A DNA stretch of 64,000 nt from CAVVSQ01 sp963848825 (GCA_963848825.1 CAWKFA010000017.1:62001-126000), one strand, 5' to 3'; counted from the first letter of the stretch, positions 19,511 to 29,155 are shown. Numbers and translations are program-made. Notes: generated by a model not told the origin, from the sequence alone.

Positions 19511-19728
19511 CAGGTTATAACTTGCGGGGTATGGCCCATTTTCTGTAGTTCGGCAATCACAGCCTCGACGCGCCCAGGCCGGACCAGCAAGACCCGGTCC
19601 GCGATCCGGCCGACGACGTCTTGGGCCAGCTTGCGGTTGGCCAAAACCTCTTCCGCCAGCACCGCATCCTCGGTCTGGATCAAGCACACCCGGCGATGCA
19701 GCTTGACGGGAATTCGCGTCTTTTCCAT
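19510..19728 (-). CDS. 72-residue protein coupled between xpb and its partner
   Basis: A small charged protein starting MEKTRIPVKLHRRVCLIQTE. It is predicted to be mostly helical (AVLAEEVLANRKLAQDVVGR) and has no membrane segment or Cys motif. It begins 7 bases after the xpb stop, and its own stop shares a base with the next ATG, so the three genes are probably translated together in fixed ratio. I do not recognise a family. It could be an adaptor of the XPB complex. Confidence 0.7.
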   Translation of the reverse strand: MEKTRIPVKLHRRVCLIQTEDAVLAEEVLANRKLAQDVVGRIADRVLLVRPGRVEAVIAELQKMGHTPQVIT

Positions 19729-19735
19729 GGCTTGA

Positions 19736-21436
19736 TTATCCGGTCTTGCGCACCTCGGCGATCATCTCGCCGCCATCGGCGATCTGATAGCTATAACCCT
19801 GCTCGGTCAAAAAGAGCTGCCGATGGTGAGCGAAGTCCAGCTCGCGCGTATCCCGGGTCACGAGAGAATAGAAGTGGGCCAGCTCGCCATTGGCCTTGGG
19901 CCGGAGAATGCGGCCCAGGCGCTGCGCTTCTTCTTGCCGTGATCCAAAGGTCCCGGACACCTGGATCAGCACGTTGGCATCGGGAAGATCGATGGCGAAA
20001 TTGCCGACTTTGGAGAGGATGAGCCCATGAATCTCGCCGCGGCGGAATTTGCCATAGAGCTCTTCGCGCTCGACATTGGGCGTTTGCCCCGTGATCAGCG
20101 GAAGGTCGAAGCGTTTGCGAAGTTGCCGGAGCTGATGCAGATATTGCCCGATGACCAGCACTTGCTTACCGGCATATTGTTCGAGCAAACGGCCCACCAC
20201 GTCTTCTTTGGCGGGGTTCTCGCTGGCCAGCCGATACTTGTTGCGCCATTCGGCGACCGCGTATTCCATGCGCAAAGGTTCCGGAAGAGCGACACGGACC
20301 TCGGTGCAACTCGCCTCGGCTATCCAGCCACGCGTCTCCAGTTCACGCCATGGCACATCGTACTTTTTGGGCCCGATCAGGCTGAAAACATCCTGTTCGC
20401 GGCCATCCTCGCGGATAAGCGTGGCAGTCAAGCCCAGGCGGCGGCGGGCTTGAATCTGTGCCGTCACGCGAAACACCGGCGCGGGCAGGAGGTGGACTTC
20501 GTCATAAATGATCAGGCCCCAGTCGCGCTGATCGAAGAGCTTGAAATGAGGGAACTCTTCTTTTTTGTCGTTGCGATGGGTGAGGATCTGATAGGTGGCG
20601 ACCGTGACCGGGCCGATCTCTTTGGTTTCGCCGGAGTATTCCGTGACGTCGGCTTCGGCAAGGTCGGTCTTATCGATGATCTCGCGGATCCACTGTTTCA
20701 CCGCGGTGATGCTGGTGGTTAAAACAAGTGTTGATTTCTGCATGCGCGCCATGGCCGCGATGCCGACAACCGTCTTGCCGGCGCCGCAGGGGAGAACAAT
20801 GACGCCGCTGCCGCCACGGGCGTCGCCACCCGCGTAGAAGATGTCCGCGGAGTCCCGCTGGTAATCGCGCACGTGAAATGGCAAACCGCTGCGGGCAATT
20901 TCGCGAAGGTGAATGGCCAGGTCGGCCCCTGCGGTATAGCCAGCCAGGTCCTCGGCCGGATAGCCTACGGCGATGAGCGCCTGTTTCAGCACTCCGCGAA
21001 AGGCGGGCTCGACCAAAAAGGCGTCAGGCCCATGGCGCTCGCCCAGATAATCGCGCACTTTGGGCTGGCGGGCCAGCTCTTCGAGCAGGGGCAGATCGGC
21101 GCACGCCAGCCGCAACTTGTCCTCATGCCGCTCAAGTTTGACTCGGCCATAGCGGCTGACCAGCTCGCCAAGATCGGCGCCCAGGTTGGTCGGCAGGGGA
21201 AACTTGCTGAATTCCCGGAGTACGTCGACCATTTCCTCAGCCGTCATGCCCGTGGCGGCGGCGTTCCACAAGGAAAGGTTGGTTAGCCGATAAGTGTGAA
21301 TGTGTTCTGGACTTTTTTCCAGTTCGGCAAACGGCGCAAGTCTATCGCGAGCCTCGGCATAACGCGGATTGTCTACCTCAACGAGGACCGATCTGTCTCC
21401 TTGCACAATGAGCGGATTGGTGGGGTCGTACTGCAT
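19736..21436 (-). CDS. xpb: DNA repair helicase XPB (superfamily 2)
   Basis: A 566-residue helicase of the XPB/ERCC3 type found in some bacteria and archaea. In order it has an N-terminal damage-recognition-like region (GTFGSR and PRYAEARDRLAPF segments lie at opposite ends), the Walker A loop LPCGAGKTVVG, LVLTTSITAVKQW, DEVH in WGLIIYDEVHLLPAP, LGLTATLIREDG (the RED-type element typical of XPB) and QEEAQRLGRILRPK (motif VI arginines). It should unwind DNA using ATP in nucleotide-excision-repair-like processes. The ATG overlaps a possible upstream reading frame as TAATG. The frame is intact. Confidence 0.92.
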   Translation of the reverse strand: MQYDPTNPLIVQGDRSVLVEVDNPRYAEARDRLAPFAELEKSPEHIHTYRLTNLSLWNAAATGMTAEEMVDVLREFSKFPLPTNLGADLGELVSRYGRVKLERHEDKLRLACADLPLLEELARQPKVRDYLGERHGPDAFLVEPAFRGVLKQALIAVGYPAEDLAGYTAGADLAIHLREIARSGLPFHVRDYQRDSADIFYAGGDARGGSGVIVLPCGAGKTVVGIAAMARMQKSTLVLTTSITAVKQWIREIIDKTDLAEADVTEYSGETKEIGPVTVATYQILTHRNDKKEEFPHFKLFDQRDWGLIIYDEVHLLPAPVFRVTAQIQARRRLGLTATLIREDGREQDVFSLIGPKKYDVPWRELETRGWIAEASCTEVRVALPEPLRMEYAVAEWRNKYRLASENPAKEDVVGRLLEQYAGKQVLVIGQYLHQLRQLRKRFDLPLITGQTPNVEREELYGKFRRGEIHGLILSKVGNFAIDLPDANVLIQVSGTFGSRQEEAQRLGRILRPKANGELAHFYSLVTRDTRELDFAHHRQLFLTEQGYSYQIADGGEMIAEVRKTG

Positions 21437-21664
21437 TAGGGGGTGGTACTCTCATAGAGCAAATAAAGCGTAACTGGCAGTGTATTGGGTTCACCAAAGC
21501 CGTGCAAGGTGAACGTGGCCAAAGGAAGGGGGGCCGGACGAATCATTGTCGCGCTATTTTCTTGGCCATCCGTGGCTCCAAGTCCCAAGGTGTGTCCGAT
21601 GTAGGCTGGTAAGTTGGGAAGTGCGGCGATATTGCCTTCGCAACGCGGGGCCCCTCGTGTTCAC
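21436..21664 (-). CDS. Possible small open frame ending at the xpb start
   Basis: Minus-strand reading gives about 66 clean codons (NIAALPNLPAYIGHTLGLGA, later TFTLHGFGEPNTLPVTLYLL) ending in TAA, which shares a base with the xpb ATG. No ATG opens this frame. A GTG at 21664 would reach it through one frameshift near the GGGGCCCC run. The hydrophobic, strand-like composition and tight coupling to xpb suggest a real small gene or the tail of one. No family is recognised. If it is not a gene, this stretch is an empty intergenic region of about 270 bases. Confidence 0.35.
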
Positions 21665-21706
21665 CCTGGTCCGCGGACGTGCGGCGCGAACCAGCACAGC
21701 CCTGGC

Positions 21707-22652
21707 TTAAGGAACGCGTAACGCTTCCTTCATATAGGCACCCAGTTCTTCCTTGGTCGGCGTAGGCGATGGAATGCCGCCAGCGGGGACGGGCAGTTTT
21801 GCCGTCCAGGCCACCGCATTGAGCAATAGCGTGCGGAAGCTGTCGTTGCGCAGGTTATCGTAGAAATGATAGCCGGTGAAACCGAAGCCCCGGCCGCCAT
21901 CGGGACGTACATAGGCCCAGGCCACATGTTGCGGCTTGCCCTCGGCGACTTCTTTATAAACATCCGGGTTGCCTTCGTGGGCCAGAGTTTTCTTCCCCTC
22001 GCCGCGAATGGTGCTAAGTTCCGGCAAGGCGGTGAGAATCGGTGTCACGCCCTTCATGCCGTCGACAAAGCGCATGTGGTAATACCATTCGTCCTTGACG
22101 CTGAAGGGCTTTACGCCGCGCGTGGTTTCGTGTTCGGGGATCTTATCGAATTTGGGGGTCCAGTGGGGATTGACCGACCAGTTGGGCTCGAAGTAGCCGC
22201 CCATCCATTTGAGGAAGGTATCACCGTGCTCTCCCTTGTCCACCTCGACGCCATAATGAATGGCCATAAAGCCCGCGCCGCGAGCCATTGCTTCTTTCAT
22301 GGCCGGATTGACTGCCGGCGCCGCCTGGTTGATTAAAATGACGACGGCATCGACATGGGATAGGTCTTCGGGGAACGGCTTATAGGTCGTCACGGCGGCG
22401 TAGCAGTTGGGATAGAAGGCATTGAGGGTCCGCGCCAAATAAATAGGCCCGGCGACAAACTCGTGGTTGCCTCGCGCTCCGTGCGGGCGTTTGTCGCCGA
22501 TGAACAGGATTTTCTTCACGTCCTTGCCGGCCGCTTTTTTGTGCTGCCAGGTTGAAGACGTCTTTTTCATTGGCTTTTTCTTGTCCGCGGGCGGGCAGGA
22601 TGGCCGATCCCGTCAGCAAGGCAAACACGAGCGTTGGCGCCAGGAATCTCAT
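21707..22652 (-). CDS. Secreted ThuA-domain (trehalose-utilisation-like) protein, one frameshift
   Basis: A ~314-residue ThuA-fold protein of the class-I glutamine-amidotransferase-like superfamily. The signal peptide (MRFLAPTLVFALLTGSAIL) is in one frame and the mature part in another; the break lies in an A6 run near 22543, where QKSGR becomes QKAAGKDVKKILFIGDKRPHG. Mature motifs are FVAGPIYLARTLNAFYP, VDAVVILIN, AIHYGVEVDKGEHGD, DEWYYHMRF and GFGFTGYHFYDN. Members are very abundant in planctomycetes and are linked to carbohydrate metabolism, but no reaction is firmly known. The 270 bases downstream hold the possible small frame before xpb. Confidence 0.82.
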
Positions 22653-22774
22653 TCGCTAGACCTTTCGAGATGGTGGTAAAGCAAGGAATAACAGGGGGCG
22701 GCAGTCTTCCGGAGTGGCCCTGCCGAGATTATAGCAAAGCGGCAGGCGACGTTCAGGCGAAAAACGCAAGCGCT

Positions 22775-23520
22775 TTAGTCAAGGCGTTTCAGCAAGCGGC
22801 GTGCTTGTTTGGCCCAGGGCCGGCTTACACGCCGGTAAGCCGCAGGCGCGTAACCGTGGTCTTCAAGGGCCTGGTCCAGCAGGGCATGCGCTTCCCCTTT
22901 ATAACTTTGATCGATAAGGATTTCGCCGAGCACGCATTTATGCCTGAGCGTCGCGCGAACTTGACCAGCTCTCGCGCCTTTTCCAGTGCTTCCTCATGAT
23001 GGCCCGCATCCTCATGAATCTCGATAAGCAGCCGCCAGGCGTCGTAATCGGACCAGCGCGGGTCGCGTTTGATAATGCGTTCAAGAAATGCGGCCGCATG
23101 TGCCAACTGGTTTCGTTGGACGTAACACTGCGCCAGGGCGAAGAGAACGGAGCCATGTTCCGGCTCGACCTTGTGGGCGGCCTCGAGGAACGGCACTGCC
23201 TCCGCGTGTTCGCCGCGCGCGATCAACCTTTGACCCAGGGCCAGGTTGTTGGCGAGCGTCGGTGTTTGTTCGGCTCGATAGCGCAGTTCCTGAAGTGAGG
23301 CCTGGCGCTGGAATTGAAAAAAACTGCTGCTGCCCAGATGCGGCGCCACCGTGGTGAAAAAATAGGCCCAGGCCCCCAGGACGGGCACGAAAAATATTAC
23401 CCAAAACCAAAAGTGTTCCGCGCCGCGCCGATAGGCGTCGAACAACATCCAGAGCATGAAGAGGGACTGGGCGGCCGACAGGATGGGGTAAGCCGCCAAG
23501 TATTCATACAGAATATGCAT
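22775..23520 (-). CDS. Membrane-anchored TPR protein, one frameshift
   Basis: About 248 residues. Two N-terminal hydrophobic segments (PILSAAQSLFMLWMLFDAY and FWFWVIFFVPVLGAWAYFF) anchor it. The rest is tetratricopeptide-like helices (LANNLALGQRLIARGEHAEA, VLFALAQCYVQRNQLAHAAA, WRLLIEIHEDAGHHEEALE). The frame breaks near 22957 after ELVKFAR; reading then continues as LGEILIDQSYKGEAHALLDQ to WAKQARRLLKRLD. It probably assembles partner proteins at the membrane; partners are unknown. The 418 bases between its start and vgrG contain no gene that I can support and should hold the vgrG promoter. Confidence 0.7.
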
Positions 23521-23938
23521 AAATCACCGACCGCGAAACGCGCCGTCCAACATGGACTTTGTTTACCGAGGCCAGCCTCAAGCCGCAAGCGGGCGCGTGC
23601 CTTTGCTCATATTTTGTCGAAGAACCGGTCAGATGATAGATAATCGCCAAAGGCTCGGTTTCGTTGACAAATCCAGTAAAACAGAGCGCCGAACTAGGCG
23701 CCGGTCGCATATAATCAGCGCAAGCTTGTCGGATAGAGGGCAGTGCTGAGCGGGATAAACCAGGCGAAAATCTAATTGGCCCCTTTTCGATGACAGGGCC
23801 GGCCTGGCGCGTCCCGCGAAGCGAAACTTGCATGCGGCCGACATGCGCGTAATAATGATTGCCGTTCATGCAGCCGGGCCGGTGTGCCGGCGGAGCGCGA
23901 AGTTACGGAACTCATGATTTAACAAGCAGGAGCGAGGC

Positions 23939-26089
23939 ATGGCAGGCTACACGCAAACAGGCCGGTTCATGGCCGTCACCACTTCCCTGGGCAAAGATGT
24001 GCTACTGCTGGATACCCTGGAGGGTGTCGAGGCAATTTCGCATCTTTTCCATTTCAAGCTCGGGATGTATGTGGATTCCTCGGTGAAGGTACCGTTTGAA
24101 CAGCTCCTTGGCCAGAAAATCACCGTGACCTTGGCCGGCGACACGCCCCGTTATTTCAACGGCATCATCAGTCGCCTGAGCCAGGGGCAGCGTGTCAAGG
24201 GCATGGACAACAACTCGATGCTGGTGCGCTTCGAGGGGGAGATGGTGCCGCAAGCCTGGCTGCTCACCAAGACCGTGCAAAGCCGCATCTTTCAGCAAAA
24301 ATCGGTCCCGGATATTCTCAAAATTGTGTTCAAAGGAATCGACTTTACCTCCGAAATCCAGGGCACATTCGCGCCCCGCGATTATTGTGTGCAGTATCGG
24401 GAGTCGGACTTCGATTTCGCGAGCAGGCTCATGGAAGAGGAGGGCATCTTCTACTTCTTCAAACACACCTCCAGCGGCCATCAGATGGTGCTCGCCAACA
24501 CGCCCCAAAGCAATCCCGACGTGCCGGGCCCGACGCCCATCAAGTATGAAGATATCCAGGTCGCGAAACGTGAAGACGAACGGATCAGTGATTGGGTCAA
24601 GAGCCAGGAGATTCGCGCGGCCAAAACCACGTTATGGGATCATTGTTTTGAGATGCCGGCAGATAACCTGGAAGCCGTCGAGGCGATCGCTGACTCGGTG
24701 CAAGCGGGCACGGTGAGCCACAAATTCAAAACGGGCGCCAATACCGGCCTGGAGGTCTACGATTTTCCCGGGCGTTACGCGCAGCGTTTCGACGGCATCG
24801 ATTCGGGAGGCGGCGCGCAGGCGGCCAATCTGCAAAAGATTTTTCAGGACAACAAGCGAACCGCGAAGGTGCGTATGCAGGAGGAAGCCTGCTCCGGCCT
24901 GGTCATCGAAGCGCACAGCGACTGCCGCCTGTTGACGTCCGGCCACAAATTTACCCTCGACGGGCACTACGATGCCAATGGTAGCTACGTGCTCACCAAT
25001 ATCACCCACCAGGCCAGTATCGAAGGGACGTATACGCAAGGGGCCAGGAAGGGAGCCGTTTACTCCAACGCCTTCCATTGCATTCCGGCGGCACTGCCCT
25101 ATTTGCCGGCGCGGCGGACACCCAAGGCACGCATCGAGGGGACGCAAACGGCCGTGGTCGTCGGCCAGTCGGGGGATGAGATCTTCACGGACAAGTATGG
25201 CCGGGTGAAGGTGCAATTCTTTTGGGATCGGCAGGGACAGAAAAACGCCGATAGCTCCTGCTGGGTGCGAGTCGCCACGCTCTGGGCGGGCAAGCAATGG
25301 GGCATGATTCACATTCCGCGGGTTGGCCAGGAAGTTATCGTTGCCTTTGAGGAAGGCGATCCCGACCAACCGATCATTGTCGGCAGCGTTTATAACGCGG
25401 ATCAGATGCCGCCCTACGCCTTGCCGGCCAACAAGACGCAGATTGGCACCAAAAGCCGCAGTAGTTTGAAGGGCGGCACCGACAATTTCAACGAACTACG
25501 GTTCGAGGACAAAAAGGACAGTGAAGACATCTTTTTCCACGCGGAAAAGGATTTTCATCGGGAAGTCGAACATGACGATGACCTCAAGGTAGGCAACAAT
25601 CAAGCGATCGAGATCAAAAAAGATCGCACGGAAACCGTCAAGGAAGGCGATGAAAAGGTCACCATCGAAAAGGGAAAGCGTACGCACAGTGTCAAGTCGG
25701 ACGACACCCTGACCGTCGAGGAGGGCAATCGCTTAATCACCGTCAAGCAAGGCAACCAGACATTGAGCGTCGATCAAGGAAACCGCGAAATCACGGTCAA
25801 AACGGGCAATAATAGCCTCAGCGTCAATACGGGCAACCGTGAGGTGGCAGTCAAGCTGGGCAACGACAGCACGAAAATCAGCGCGGGGACGAGCAGTACG
25901 GAGGCCATGCAGTCAATCGAGTTGAAAGTTGGCGGCAACAGTATTAAAATCGACCAGACAGGCATAACCATCAAGGGCGTCATGGTGACCATCGAGGGTC
26001 AAGCCATGCTTGAGGCCAAGTCGCCCATGACCACCGTAAAAGGCGACGGGATGCTGACCCTCAAGGGCGGCATCACCATGATCAACTAA
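23939..26089 (+). CDS. vgrG: T6SS spike protein VgrG/TssI
   Basis: A 716-residue VgrG, the needle tip of the type VI secretion system. It has the gp27-like N-terminal half (SHLFHFKLGMYVDS, VPFEQLLGQKITVTLAG, RDYCVQYRESDFDFASRLME), the gp5 OB-fold (KYGRVKVQFFWDRQGQK, SSCWVRVATLWAGKQWGM, PRVGQEVIVAFEEGDPDQPI) and a C-terminal triple beta-helix with VKxGNxxLSV-type repeats. It ends without an extra effector domain (LTLKGGITMIN), so effectors are likely carried through PAAR, Hcp or adaptors. AGGAG precedes the ATG. It opens the plus-strand T6SS cluster. Confidence 0.96.
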   Translation: MAGYTQTGRFMAVTTSLGKDVLLLDTLEGVEAISHLFHFKLGMYVDSSVKVPFEQLLGQKITVTLAGDTPRYFNGIISRLSQGQRVKGMDNNSMLVRFEGEMVPQAWLLTKTVQSRIFQQKSVPDILKIVFKGIDFTSEIQGTFAPRDYCVQYRESDFDFASRLMEEEGIFYFFKHTSSGHQMVLANTPQSNPDVPGPTPIKYEDIQVAKREDERISDWVKSQEIRAAKTTLWDHCFEMPADNLEAVEAIADSVQAGTVSHKFKTGANTGLEVYDFPGRYAQRFDGIDSGGGAQAANLQKIFQDNKRTAKVRMQEEACSGLVIEAHSDCRLLTSGHKFTLDGHYDANGSYVLTNITHQASIEGTYTQGARKGAVYSNAFHCIPAALPYLPARRTPKARIEGTQTAVVVGQSGDEIFTDKYGRVKVQFFWDRQGQKNADSSCWVRVATLWAGKQWGMIHIPRVGQEVIVAFEEGDPDQPIIVGSVYNADQMPPYALPANKTQIGTKSRSSLKGGTDNFNELRFEDKKDSEDIFFHAEKDFHREVEHDDDLKVGNNQAIEIKKDRTETVKEGDEKVTIEKGKRTHSVKSDDTLTVEEGNRLITVKQGNQTLSVDQGNREITVKTGNNSLSVNTGNREVAVKLGNDSTKISAGTSSTEAMQSIELKVGGNSIKIDQTGITIKGVMVTIEGQAMLEAKSPMTTVKGDGMLTLKGGITMIN

Positions 26090-26139
26090 ATTTCGGACCG
26101 GCGAGCGACGGCCGGAGCGTACCACAAGGCTATAAGCAG

Positions 26140-26712
26140 ATGACCACGGCCCCCCCGGCAGCGCCAGTTAACAAAGCGGCGGAGATTTGCAAGAGGTTTC
26201 CGTTATCGGAGCCAGCCGCGAAGTTACTTCGCGACGAGATGAAGCCGCAAGCATTCCTGGATGTACTGGTCGAAAAGCAACACTTCGCGGATGCCACGCG
26301 TTTGCTGGCGCATAGCATGCCCACGCGTGAGGCGATCTGGTGGAGTTGCTTGTGCGTTCGCCCCGAACCAGGGGGCGCAGCGGCGCCCCCCGTGGCGGCG
26401 GCCCAACTAGCCGCGGAGGCCTGGGTGGCCGCGCCGACCGACGCCAAGCGGCGCGCCGCTCATGTGGCGGGCGAGGTGGCGGGCGTTCCTCCGCCTGTAA
26501 AGCTGATGTGCGCCGCGGTGTTTTTTAGCGAGGGCAGCCTCGGACCTGCAGAGTTTCAAGCCGTGCCGCCCCCCGAACATATGGCCGCGACTCATGCCGC
26601 CAACGCGGTGATCCTCACGGCCGTCGCCAAAGCCGATAAAATGACCGCGAAATACCGCCAATTCTTGGCGCTGGGCCAAGAAGTAGCCGCTGGCAAGCAG
26701 CGCTGGAAATAG
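26140..26712 (+). CDS. T6SS-associated alanine-rich protein (DUF6931-like)
   Basis: A 190-residue soluble protein starting MTTAPPAAPVNKAAEICKRF. Features are LSEPAAKLLRDEMKPQAFLD, a Trp pair in EAIWWSCLC, and alanine-rich helices to the end. It lies between vgrG and the PAAR gene, the position where VgrG adaptors and accessory proteins are encoded. It resembles small uncharacterised T6SS-linked families such as DUF6931, by layout more than by a clear motif. It may be an effector-loading adaptor. Confidence 0.6.
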   Translation: MTTAPPAAPVNKAAEICKRFPLSEPAAKLLRDEMKPQAFLDVLVEKQHFADATRLLAHSMPTREAIWWSCLCVRPEPGGAAAPPVAAAQLAAEAWVAAPTDAKRRAAHVAGEVAGVPPPVKLMCAAVFFSEGSLGPAEFQAVPPPEHMAATHAANAVILTAVAKADKMTAKYRQFLALGQEVAAGKQRWK

Positions 26713-26729
26713 CATCTGGGAGCACTGTC

Positions 26730-27020
26730 ATGGGACAACCCGCCGCCCGCGCCTCGGACATGCACGTTTGCCCAATGCTCACGGTCCTCGTGCCGCACGT
26801 GGGCGGGCCCATTCTTCCTCCTGGTTGCCCCACCGTGCTCATCGGGGGAATGCCGGCCGCCCGCGCTACCGACATGGCGGTTTGCGTTGGTCCGCCCGAC
26901 GTTCTTCTTCCCGCGGGTTCGACGACGCTCATTGGCAGCATGCCCGCCGCCAGGCTGGGGGACCCAACAGCCCATGGAGGGGCGATCGTTCTTGGCTGTT
27001 TCACCGTCCTCGTGGGTTGA
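26730..27020 (+). CDS. PAAR-domain spike-tip protein
   Basis: A 96-residue PAAR protein that sharpens the VgrG tip of the T6SS. Tell-tale motifs are MGQPAARASDMHVCP, PAARATDMAVCVGPPD and MPAARLGDPTAHGG, giving the three short beta-hairpins and the Cys/His zinc ligands at the point. The length equals the stand-alone PAAR fold, so no toxin domain is fused. It sits 17 bases after the DUF6931-like gene. Confidence 0.94.
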   Translation: MGQPAARASDMHVCPMLTVLVPHVGGPILPPGCPTVLIGGMPAARATDMAVCVGPPDVLLPAGSTTLIGSMPAARLGDPTAHGGAIVLGCFTVLVG

Positions 27021-27059
27021 CGGTAATTTGGACTCGTAGTTGCACCGGGAGTTTGCGCG

Positions 27060-28464
27060 ATGCCTTACAGCCCTTCCTTCGGAACCATCCAGAACACTGG
27101 CGAGCCGATCGAAGCACCCAAGCCGGAATCGCCGTTTCGCATCGGCATGCTGGCCGATTTTGGCGGTCGACAAAATCGCGGCGAAATCGGCACCTCGGAA
27201 GAGATTGCGGGGCGCCGCCTGCTGCGCATCGCGCGCGATACCCTTGACGACGTGATGGCCAAGATGGGCGTGCAACTCGATATTCCGGTCGGCGATGCCG
27301 GCAAGACGGCCAGTCTTTCTTTCGCATCTTTGGATGACTTTCATCCCGATCAAGTGCACGACCGCGTCGACGATATTGCCGACGCGTTCGACGCGGATGA
27401 AAAATCCGAACTCATGAACAGCGTTATCCACCATGCCGATTTCCAGGCACTGGAGTCGGCATGGCGCGGCTTGGACTGGTTGCTTGGGCGGGCCGCCAAG
27501 GGTGGCCAGGTCGAGGTCTTCCTGCTGGATATCAGTTTGTCGGAACTAGCCGCCGATCTGAAAAACTCGGACGACCTGACGGAGAGTGCCGTTCACAAGA
27601 TCCTGATCGAAAAGGGGGTACGCGGCACGCGTGGCGCACCCTGGGCGATGCTTATCGGCGACTACACGTTCGAAACGACCGGCGGCACACGCGGAAACGC
27701 TCGGGCGAATGGCCAAAGTCGCCAGCCAGAGCAATACGCCCTTTCTGACGACGATCAATCCCGAGGTGATCGACAAGTCGTTCACCATGGGCGATGAGGA
27801 CGCCCCTGCGTGGCAGGAACTGCGGGCGCTGCCCGAAGCGGAACACCTTGGTCTGGCGGTGCCCCGTTTTTTGTTGCGGCTGCCCTACGGCGAGAATACC
27901 AAGTCAATCGACAAGTTCGACTTTAACGAAATGCCCAAGCCGCCCGACGCGGGCGGGTACCTTTGGGGGAACCCGGCCCTTTTGTGCGCCGCTCTTTTAG
28001 TGCAGGCGTTTCAGAAGAAAAGCTGGGATTTCAGACCTGGCGATATTCTTGAGTTGGACAACTTGCCAGTCCACGTTTATACAGTCGATGGGGATGAAGA
28101 GGTCACGCTTGCCCAGGCCGCGCTGAACCGCATACTAAATGAACACCTGCTGAAACAAGGGATCATGGCGCTGCTGTGTATCAAAGGCAAGGCGGCCATG
28201 CAGCTTGCCCGCTTTCTGTCGCTCGCTCAGCCTCCAAAAAATCAGCCGGCCGTCGATTTGCGGGGGCGCTGGAGTGGTTTGCCGGCGCCGAGAAGCGAAG
28301 AGCCGCCCCCAAAGGCAGCACCGCCGCCCGCTGCCCCGGCCGCCAAGGCGGCGCCGCCTCCACCTCCGCCCGCTCCGCCGCCAGCCGAGGAGGCGCCGGC
28401 TGCCGAGGAGGAGATGGACCCGGACCTGGCCGCGCTGCTCAAGCAACTTGAAGAAGGTAGCTGA
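27060..28464 (+). CDS. TssB-TssC fused sheath-like protein (ImpD-like), one frameshift
   Basis: About 467 residues that join both contractile-sheath folds of T6SS. The first ~110 residues are TssB-like (FRIGMLADFGGRQNRGEIG, LDDVMAKMGVQLDI, DDFHPDQVHDRVDDI). The next part is TssC-like (ELMNSVIHHADFQALESAWR, WAMLIGDYTFETT, FLLRLPYGENTKSIDKFDF, GYLWGNPALLCAALLV). The tail is Pro/Ala-rich (PAPPPAEEAPAAEEEMDPD). The frame breaks near 27688 between FETTGG and HAETLGRMAKVAS. Separate, full-length TssB and TssC follow downstream, so this is an extra sheath-like component, perhaps a baseplate or cap subunit. ImpD of the rhizobial Imp cluster is the nearest analogue I know. Confidence 0.8.
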
Positions 28465-28522
28465 ACTGATCAGCCCGGGGCCGTCGCCCGTGGGCCGGTA
28501 TGGCATCCAAGGAGTCGCCGCG

Positions 28523-29155
28523 ATGATGAACATGAAAGCACTGGGAGAGAAGTTCGCGAACACCAGCGACGAAGTGCGGCCGATCTCTCTGAACGATCTG
28601 GCGGCACTAACCCTGCGCGCGAATGTCGCGTTCGCCGTGCGTTGCGCCCACCGCATCAAACCCTGTTTGGTGCTGCCGGCCGACGCCCCAAGGCGCGGCG
28701 AACAGATGCGCGCCGTGGACAAGGCCATCGAGGTCGCGACAGCATTTTGCCGCGGCGAGCCAGGTGAAACCGGGCGAGCGGCCGCTGCAGCGCTGGCGGC
28801 CGGAGTCGTCGCGGAGGACACCTACGAATCGACGCGCTTTGCCGCCTACGCGGCCGTCCGTGCCGCGGAAGCAGCCGCCGCGGGAGAAGAGGCGGCCCGA
28901 AATCCCAATCAATCCAGCGTGATGGAGGCCGTCGCGGGGGCCTTCGGTGCCGCGCGGGTGTTGGCGGCCAATGTGGATAATTATGCCCTGGACATGGTCG
29001 TCCGGGCCCTGCGGGCGGATGTGGACATGCTTTTGGATCCAGCAGTCGGCACGTGCCAAGATTTGGGCGCGCCGGTCGATCCAGCCGAGAGTGGACCACT
29101 CGGCCCACTCTGGCCAGCGGGCCGACCGATTTGTTTTGCTCCGCGCGCCGGATAA
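28523..29155 (+). CDS. Uncharacterised helical T6SS-cluster protein
   Basis: A 210-residue protein starting MMNMKALGEKFANTSDEV, with AAGGAG nine bases ahead. It is strongly alanine-rich and helical (RAAAAALAAGVVAEDTYEST, YAAVRAAEAAAAGEEAARN) and ends in a Pro-rich segment. There is no signal peptide or membrane span. It lies between the fused sheath gene and tssA. No family is recognised; an accessory, immunity or adaptor role would fit its place but is not shown. Confidence 0.6.
   Translation: MMNMKALGEKFANTSDEVRPISLNDLAALTLRANVAFAVRCAHRIKPCLVLPADAPRRGEQMRAVDKAIEVATAFCRGEPGETGRAAAAALAAGVVAEDTYESTRFAAYAAVRAAEAAAAGEEAARNPNQSSVMEAVAGAFGAARVLAANVDNYALDMVVRALRADVDMLLDPAVGTCQDLGAPVDPAESGPLGPLWPAGRPICFAPRAG

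Noticed and set aside
23521..23938. Short frames between the TPR gene and vgrG
   Set aside because: They overlap one another on both strands and show no start signals or recognisable content; the stretch is best left as a promoter region.
25600..25900. Repeats at the end of vgrG as a DNA repeat array
   Set aside because: They encode the regular beta-helix of the VgrG needle, not a separate element.
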